A DNA stretch of 64,000 bases from Solen grandis (Eukaryota; Mollusca; Bivalvia; Adapedonta; Solenidae): positions 21,698,110 to 21,762,109 of the forward strand of contig CM037777.1 in the NCBI GenBank assembly GCA_021229015.1. The letters are read 5' to 3'. The notes beneath the pieces were generated by a model, which was not told the DNA's origin, did no database searches, and saw only the letters and a program-made list of their open reading frames with translations. Of this stretch, positions 58,376 to 64,000 are shown piece after piece (position 1 is the stretch's first letter; each line of letters opens with the position of its first letter). Made by a program: the position numbers and the translations under genes.

Positions 58376-60239
58376 TGACTTACTTAGAATTCAGTTATTT
58401 GGATGGAGTATTTTGTTGTAATATTCTTTGATTTTGATGAATATGCTAATTAAAGTAAATAGTTCTTCCCTCCATCTGGTAAGCTAGCTGTTTTGTTTGA
58501 GAGTAAAACTTTTCAGGAAATCTAGGCGTTATAGAACTTTAACAAAGTAAAACCAATCTTAAGATATGGTTTCAGAGTCAATTTCGGATTGAAACGTACG
58601 GAGAACCATAGCTTAGTTACGTACACGTTTCCGGTTCACCCTCGGGCGGCCAGATGTACGATAGAATTTTCTATAAGAAACTGCGAAGAAAGCGAAACAT
58701 CCGTATCAATACAAAGGGTATGGTTCTTGCTTTCTGTGTAGTAATTCCTTTACCATGCCGGAAACCTCACATTGATCTCAAGAATGCTATACTTAAATGA
58801 TTGGATTATCAAAGAAAAACCAATAAAGATCGCTATTTTGGAAGCGTCCTAAGCAGAAAAAGCTTTTCAGCGAAAGGTTTTTTGTTGTTGTTTTTTTCAA
58901 TCGTAACATCAAGACAAAATTGGCTTTGTATATATGACCTACGTTCACGCGCACTGTTTCAAATCCATGTTGTATGAATTTCATTCCCCTCGCCATCTCT
59001 CTTAACGAAACGCTTTTCCTGATTACACTGTGCATGTGTGTAGTGATCAGTACACTTTCAACAGCTTCACTTCTGGAATAGCTCCTTGGAAAGAGCGTCG
59101 GCTTGCTGATCCGAGGCCAACGGTTCGATCTCCGGATTTCCTTCAGCTGAAATTATCTTGACGCCTCTATTTGACTTAGTATTGTCGTAGCGACAGTAAA
59201 TTCCATATCAACCACAATATTGCATTTATTTATTTTAGAGACGGGTTTTGATGTTATCATGTGTCACAGTATTTTGATAATAATTATTAAAAAGAACCAT
59301 GTAAAATAGAAAAAAAATAATCAAACACACACACCAACCGCATGCACTTTAACAGACAATACCAAGTCTCTAACTTTCTTTAATGCTATCCTTGTTAACC
59401 CTTTATCCCAAACTCGTATATAGGAGTAGAAACAGAGCAGTTCATTCTGGTCGTTTTGTATTGCAGCTCAAATTCTACACGATCTTCACGACAAATTAAA
59501 ATGCATAGTTTTATATACCATTTCAAGTTTTCCAAATTGATATAAATCAAGTCTCATAATAATTATTATTATACATGAATTATTTATGAGGTAAAGAGCT
59601 AATCTCCGTTATTTCTGACACATGCAATTTGATAAAAATCAGTTTCGATTTTTTAAACTTCTTTGGTATGGAAAAATCTCATTGCCGAATATGCATTGCT
59701 CTAAAAATAAAGATTATTTTTATTATTATTTTATTATGCAGCATGACGTCGACTTCGCAAATAATTATGAACAATACTTTCGCAGAGTTTACACTCATAC
59801 ATTATTTTATCAGATCACCAAGGAACCATCGAGAGGGATTTTATTATCTGTTGTAAGCACTTTTTCTCCAACCGACATAAAATAATACGTTTTAAACTAA
59901 AATCATGTGTTTGGTACAGTCCCAGCAGGTCCCTAGTTTAATTTCTACTTTGAATGAAGCTTTGTCACATAGAAAGTCATTTATAACATGATAACTATGA
60001 TATGTATATATGCTAAGTATAAATTTGATCATTGAGGTATATACTGTATTTTTTTTTTACATACGTTGTTATCCTTAAGTTGGTTTATAGAAATCGTTGA
60101 AGTACCCAATTCTGCTAGATCTAAATGTATGCATGACACATTATATTTAGTTTTACTGCAGATCTTCCATGCATATTAAACACTCTCCATCATATTCCTT
60201 CAATTTATTCACCCTCCATAACTGACATCAACTTTCTTA
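58376..60239. other. Non-coding stretch with a tRNA-like segment
   Basis: 59075-59141 (GGAATAGCTCCTTGGAAAGA then GCGTCGGC, with B box CGGTTCGATCTCC) has a D-arm-like GCTC/GAGC stem and resembles a tRNA. The acceptor and T stems pair poorly, so it is a tRNA pseudogene or SINE head. The remainder holds no recognised feature. Confidence 0.4.
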
Positions 60240-60485
60240 GGGTGCCTGGATAGCGTAGTGGTAACGCGATTCGCTTCTCACCAATACGTCCCGGGATCGA
60301 TTCCTGGTCACGTACGTGAGAGGGTACAGTGGTCGCCCCGCCCAGACACGTGGGATTTCTCCGCGTTCTCCAGTTTCCTCCCACAAAAATGATGACATGC
60401 GCCGCCACCAGAGCCACCGATAGTGATTAATATAAGTTATGAGAACTTGTTTCGTAATCGATGTTAAAGAAATAAAGTTTAATTT
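60240..60485 (+). repeat. tRNA-derived SINE, second family, full length
   Basis: GGTGCCTGGATAGCGTAGTG (A box), CGCTTCTCACCAATACGTCC, GGGATCGATTCCTGG (B box), then GTGGGATTTCTCCGCGTTCT, CCTCCCACAAAAATGATGAC and GAACTTGTTTCGTAATCGAT, ending AAATAAAGTTTAATTTT. Confidence 0.72.
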
Positions 60486-60575
60486 TAATAAACTTACATT
60501 CTTCGCATTTGCAATACATAGATTGTTGTTTTATTTTTCACTCCACAACGATCAAATGCTGGCTTCAATTTCACG

Positions 60576-60655
60576 AACAACACTTAGCGCTAAGTAATAC
60601 TTAAATACTTAGGGACGAATTTCATCATTTTGTTTTTATAATAAATATACCCAGC
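60576..60655. repeat. Dispersed repeat with a CTTAGCGCTAAG palindrome
   Basis: Third copy of the repeat at 43913-44060 and 32170-32275 (ACACTTAGCGCTAAGTAATA, GACGAATTTCATCATTTTG). Confidence 0.5.
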
Positions 60656-61566
60656 TTTAAAGCTTCCGTACGTGAAAATAAAATACACAAGATTCTCCAA
60701 ATCTGCAGCAAATCTTACTGACATGTCATGTGTCATCGACTCTGCACGAGTTGCCTCAATAATTTCATGAAGGAAGGTTTAATCACGTGAAGTATGAATC
60801 TGATTTCCAGGTTTTACGGACTTTAATGACAAAAATAATAACAATGAAAATGTCATCTGCCACGTACACGTTGTAAACATGACGTTAATCTCAAACGCCA
60901 TTAGATAATTAATTAAATAAATAAATCATCCGAAAACAGTTCATATTCATTTTGAAAGAGCGTCAATGAAATTCTCTGTTTTTGTTCTGCAGGAACATTT
61001 TAATATAATCAGGCATAGAACAGAACATTCGTTCAATTTCAAAAGAAAATGGGCTCTTTGTTTTCTGTAATTTTTCATCGACTTTTCTCCTGAAAGCATA
61101 TATATTTGGTACCAAAACGAAAAAAAAAAACTATTGATAACAAATACACACGAGATATAGTGTGCGTAAATTGAAACCGTTCGCTATTTTTTAATATTGA
61201 AATATTTAAAATTGAAAAGTGCACACTTTTTTTTGAAACTGAGTGTACTTTTGTTCAGAGACTTGTAGGCACAATGGCCTATGAGGTACTCTCATATACA
61301 AGCATATAAAACTGTAACAGACAGCATATAACGTATTTATAGATATTGTCGTTAAATAATTTTTCATCAAGAGATAGAGAGAGAGAGAGATTTGGAGAAA
61401 GTGGCGCAATTGTTTAAAGGATTTCATCATTATCATCATCATCATCATCATCAATTAAACTGATACACGTATTTAACATTGTCATGACCCACAAGCTAAT
61501 TATAACAAGAAAAATCAAAGATAACATTATCAATCACCCAAAATATTTACACAACATCCCACGTTA
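60656..61566. other. Non-coding stretch with simple repeats
   Basis: (GA)n at about 61373-61390 and (ATC)n at about 61429-61453. No gene seen. Confidence 0.45.
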
Positions 61567-61893
61567 GACCGTCTCCAGTGGTCGAGTGGTTACAGTGTCC
61601 GATACGGGAGCGAGAGGTCGTGGGTTCGATCCGCGGCCGCGACGCACCAAAATAGTAAAAAATGGTTCTGTTATAGCTCTCTTGCTTAGCGCTCAGTATA
61701 TAAGGGTAGTTGCAGGACTGGTTGACCGGGTGTCAGGATAATGTGACTGGGTGTGGTATCATGTCACATGTCTATGGTGTGATACTGCAGTGTGGCAGCA
61801 CGAAATCTGTCTTAAGTAGACATCGTCTTCAAATGACTGAAATACTGTCGGTGGGACGTTAAATCCAACAAACAAACAAACAAATCCCTCGTT
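61567..61893 (+). repeat. V-SINE-like SINE, best-preserved copy
   Basis: CGTCTCCAGTGGTCGAGTGG (A box), ACGGGAGCGAGAGGTCGTGG, GGGTTCGATCCGC (B box), GTAGTTGCAGGACTGGTTGA, GTGTCAGGATAATGTGACTG and ATGACTGAAATACTGTCGGT GGGACGTTAAAT, then AACAAACAAACAAACAAA. The A-to-B-box spacing includes extra bases, as in Ser/Leu tRNAs. Confidence 0.75.
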
Positions 61894-62154
61894 AAGTCAT
61901 GTCAATAGTCAAACTCCACGCAGTAGTTACCTCCCTTTACAGTTGCTTGCAATGGAGATCACTGTGTGGAGTTTGGTCAATAGTCTGCCCTCGCTGTCTG
62001 GGTTCGTTCAAAAGGCATAGGAGTACTTGATTCGAATCCAATGTACAACATGCCAGATTCTTTAAATGGTACGGATAGTTCTTTTGCTCTGTATTTTATA
62101 GCAATTTTAGCTATATGCTAGTGTGAATGGTAGTTGCACCATGTCACTTGTCCA

Positions 62155-62400
62155 CGGTGTTTGTTTGTTGGGATTAAGATCCCGCCGACAGCATTTCAGT
62201 CATCTGGAGACTATGTTTACTTGAGGTTGATATATAGCGCTGATACACTGCTGTATCACGTCATAGATGTGGTATGACACCACACCCAGTCATATTACCT
62301 GACACCGGGCCAACCATCCTTGGTACTACCCTGTATAAATTTTATGCTGAGCACCAAAAAGGAAGCTATACCAGTGCTGTCAACGGTGTGACGTTGCAGT
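62155..62400 (-). repeat. V-SINE-like SINE fragment
   Basis: The + strand shows the family's 3' end reversed: GATCCCGCCGACAGCATTTC, GTCATCTGGAGACTATGTTT, ACACCACACCCAGTCATATT. It breaks off within the body, so the tRNA-like head is missing. Confidence 0.65.
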
Positions 62401-62465
62401 TTGTCATAAGTAGATCTTGATATCATTACATAACACATTCTTTGTTCGTCAGATAGTTGTACAAT

Positions 62466-62745
62466 ACACATTTTTGTTTTATGATAACTGATGAAATACT
62501 GTGTTTTATCATTGAGATAAAATCCATATCCCACCGTGTGATGATATAGATCTGCCGGGACTACTTTTTTACTTATAAAGGAAACGTAGGAGAAGTTACC
62601 ATAAAATAATAAGAAAAAATGTTTGTTTTGAGTGGATATGGGTTATATCTCATATCGAAGTGATACAATTTTCACATTTTCACTTGCGCTACACGCTCGT
62701 GAAAATATGAAAATGTATCACTACGCGATGAGATATATTATTTTT
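62466..62745. repeat. Second copy of the caveolin-intron repeat
   Basis: GATATAGATCTGCCGGGACT and a long imperfect hairpin (TTTTCACATTTTCACTTGCG facing CGCTCGTGAAAATATGAAAA) match 56457-56710. Confidence 0.6.
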
Positions 62746-64000
62746 CTATTAAGCATTCTAGTCAAATATTTGACATAAAAGTAAAAGTAACTGGGTAATT
62801 CTTCATTTTCAATATATGTTTGTCCTTCTTTTTCACGTGGTTATCAGATATGAAAGGTTTAGCTCGTTATTATCAGAGTTTTATGAAGGTGATATAAATT
62901 ATATACAGTACAACATTCTTCAAGTCAAGAAAGAATACGTATTACTTAAAGTTCATTTTTTATTTATTTTTTTTAAATAAAATATGGAATTTAACCGAAG
63001 CGAGATAAAGCCAAGCCCAGGGTAAAGTTTTTTACTTTTAGAAAAAATAACTAAATTAACTATAAGTGGCTCACCGTTTGTCTCTTTTTCGTCACGTAGG
63101 CCACAGTGTCACCGGTAGGAGCATGCGACTCAAAGTAAACATTTAAAACAAACATATTTTTTAACATACACCTTGGCAAAATGTGTAATATCTTTTAAAT
63201 TTGGACTATAAAGAGCTATTTCGTTGGCTGAAAAAAGCGGGACAAACGGTAAAACGCTTTTTACTTCCACAAGAACATGATCAAATGACTAAAATATTGC
63301 CGAAGGTATTCAAAAGCTATACTTGTATACCGAATACTCTGTAACTTAATATGTTATAATTAAGACAGTATGGGTTATTACAATTTAACCTCTCGTTTTT
63401 CTTTTAATTGTATAAAAGTAATATAAAAAACTTAACTTCTCAACATAATGTCTTAAGGCTAATAAGAGAGCCGGTTCATAGTACAAAGATAAAAAAATCG
63501 TCTTGTAAGTTCGTATACGACCTAAGGTGCGTAAAAAGGTTACTCGAGAAATTAATTACTTTTCCAATAAGAACAACTGTTTAATACTTGATATCAATAA
63601 CTCTGTATTGTGTTTATGGAAAGTGTTATAATGTTTTCCCTGAGGCATAGCAATATATTTTGTTTATGAGAAACTTACGATCAAATCGGATTACTTGGTG
63701 AAAAGCAGGTGACACAATAAAACACCGCCCATGTAACGGACGGTTTGTGTGGTTTCTATAGGCTTTGAACTGATATATATCGCTAGGAAATAATCCGTTA
63801 ATCCTGTCTATTGTATCGAAATAACGATCTGGATTGTGTCATAACTGGCTGAAGAAATATATATTTTTATTCATTCAATCTATACGCTTAGGATCACATT
63901 TTATTTTGCAAGCAAAACGGCAAAGGGGCAAGTAAAAGAAAGGCGATATACGCGGTTTAGCCTCTATATGACTTGTATGGCATTTATCGTATATTTACAA
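62746..64000. other. AT-rich non-coding end of the window
   Basis: No exon pair, SINE or tandem-unit element is recognised. Confidence 0.4.

Noticed and set aside
61567..61640. Functional tRNA genes at this and other B-box sites
   Set aside because: Each tRNA-like part continues into a shared non-tRNA body and occurs in several copies, so they are SINEs. The segment at 59075 has poor acceptor and T stems.

Overview
This is AT-rich eukaryotic nuclear DNA with one 100-base run of N (a scaffold gap). It is most likely from a bivalve mollusc. That rests on an invertebrate-type caveolin gene, several tRNA-derived SINE families, and dense repeats with hairpin ends and internal tandem units, a style I associate with bivalve genomes. 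The species assignment is inference. There are no operons, CRISPR arrays or rRNA genes. Most long open frames here lie inside repeats and are chance.

Genes. (1) A complete two-exon caveolin gene lies on the + strand at 56010-57082 and encodes 128 aa, 17 of them cysteine. (2) Four phase-compatible candidate exons lie on the - strand at 40758-40667, 23181-23133, 10444-10237 and 10133-9928. They read through as 185 residues of one widely spread gene that I do not recognise. (3) A non-LTR retrotransposon on the + strand, about 44136-47940, keeps an uninterrupted reverse-transcriptase frame and a structured 3' UTR, but has lost its 5' part, including the endonuclease. (4) Small remnants of DNA-transposon proteins lie near 28246 and 49356.

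Layout. 1-5.3 kb: a Helitron/Helentron-like nonautonomous element with two tails, inserted in an older repeat whose uninterrupted relative lies at 32.3-32.8 kb. 5.6-9.6 kb: tandem-unit elements. 9.9-10.4 kb: two exons. 10.7-18.5 kb: nested tandem-unit elements, a Tigger-like element, a piggyBac-like MITE and a long foldback. 19.2-22.7 kb: nested tandem-unit elements, then a 49-bp exon at 23.1 kb. 26.3-29.6 kb: a second element family carrying two inserted DNA transposons. 32.9-41.8 kb: five or more further elements, the 40.7 kb exon and the gap. 42-48.6 kb: SINEs and the retrotransposon. 49-55 kb: a Harbinger-like fragment, SINEs and one more tandem-unit element. 55.9-57.1 kb: caveolin. 57.5-64 kb: SINEs, MITEs and otherwise unremarkable DNA.

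The most interesting pattern is shared by at least six repeat families with otherwise unrelated sequence. They begin with AAC(A/T)AGA followed by a short hairpin. They carry 145-170 bp internal tandem units and, in several copies, a GACGGAC-rich stretch near the end. They finish with a hairpin followed by TAAAAA. In four families a motif just inside the 5' hairpin is repeated in inverted form at the 3' end. Some copies join the head of one family to the tail of another. This suggests one replication machinery mobilising many families.
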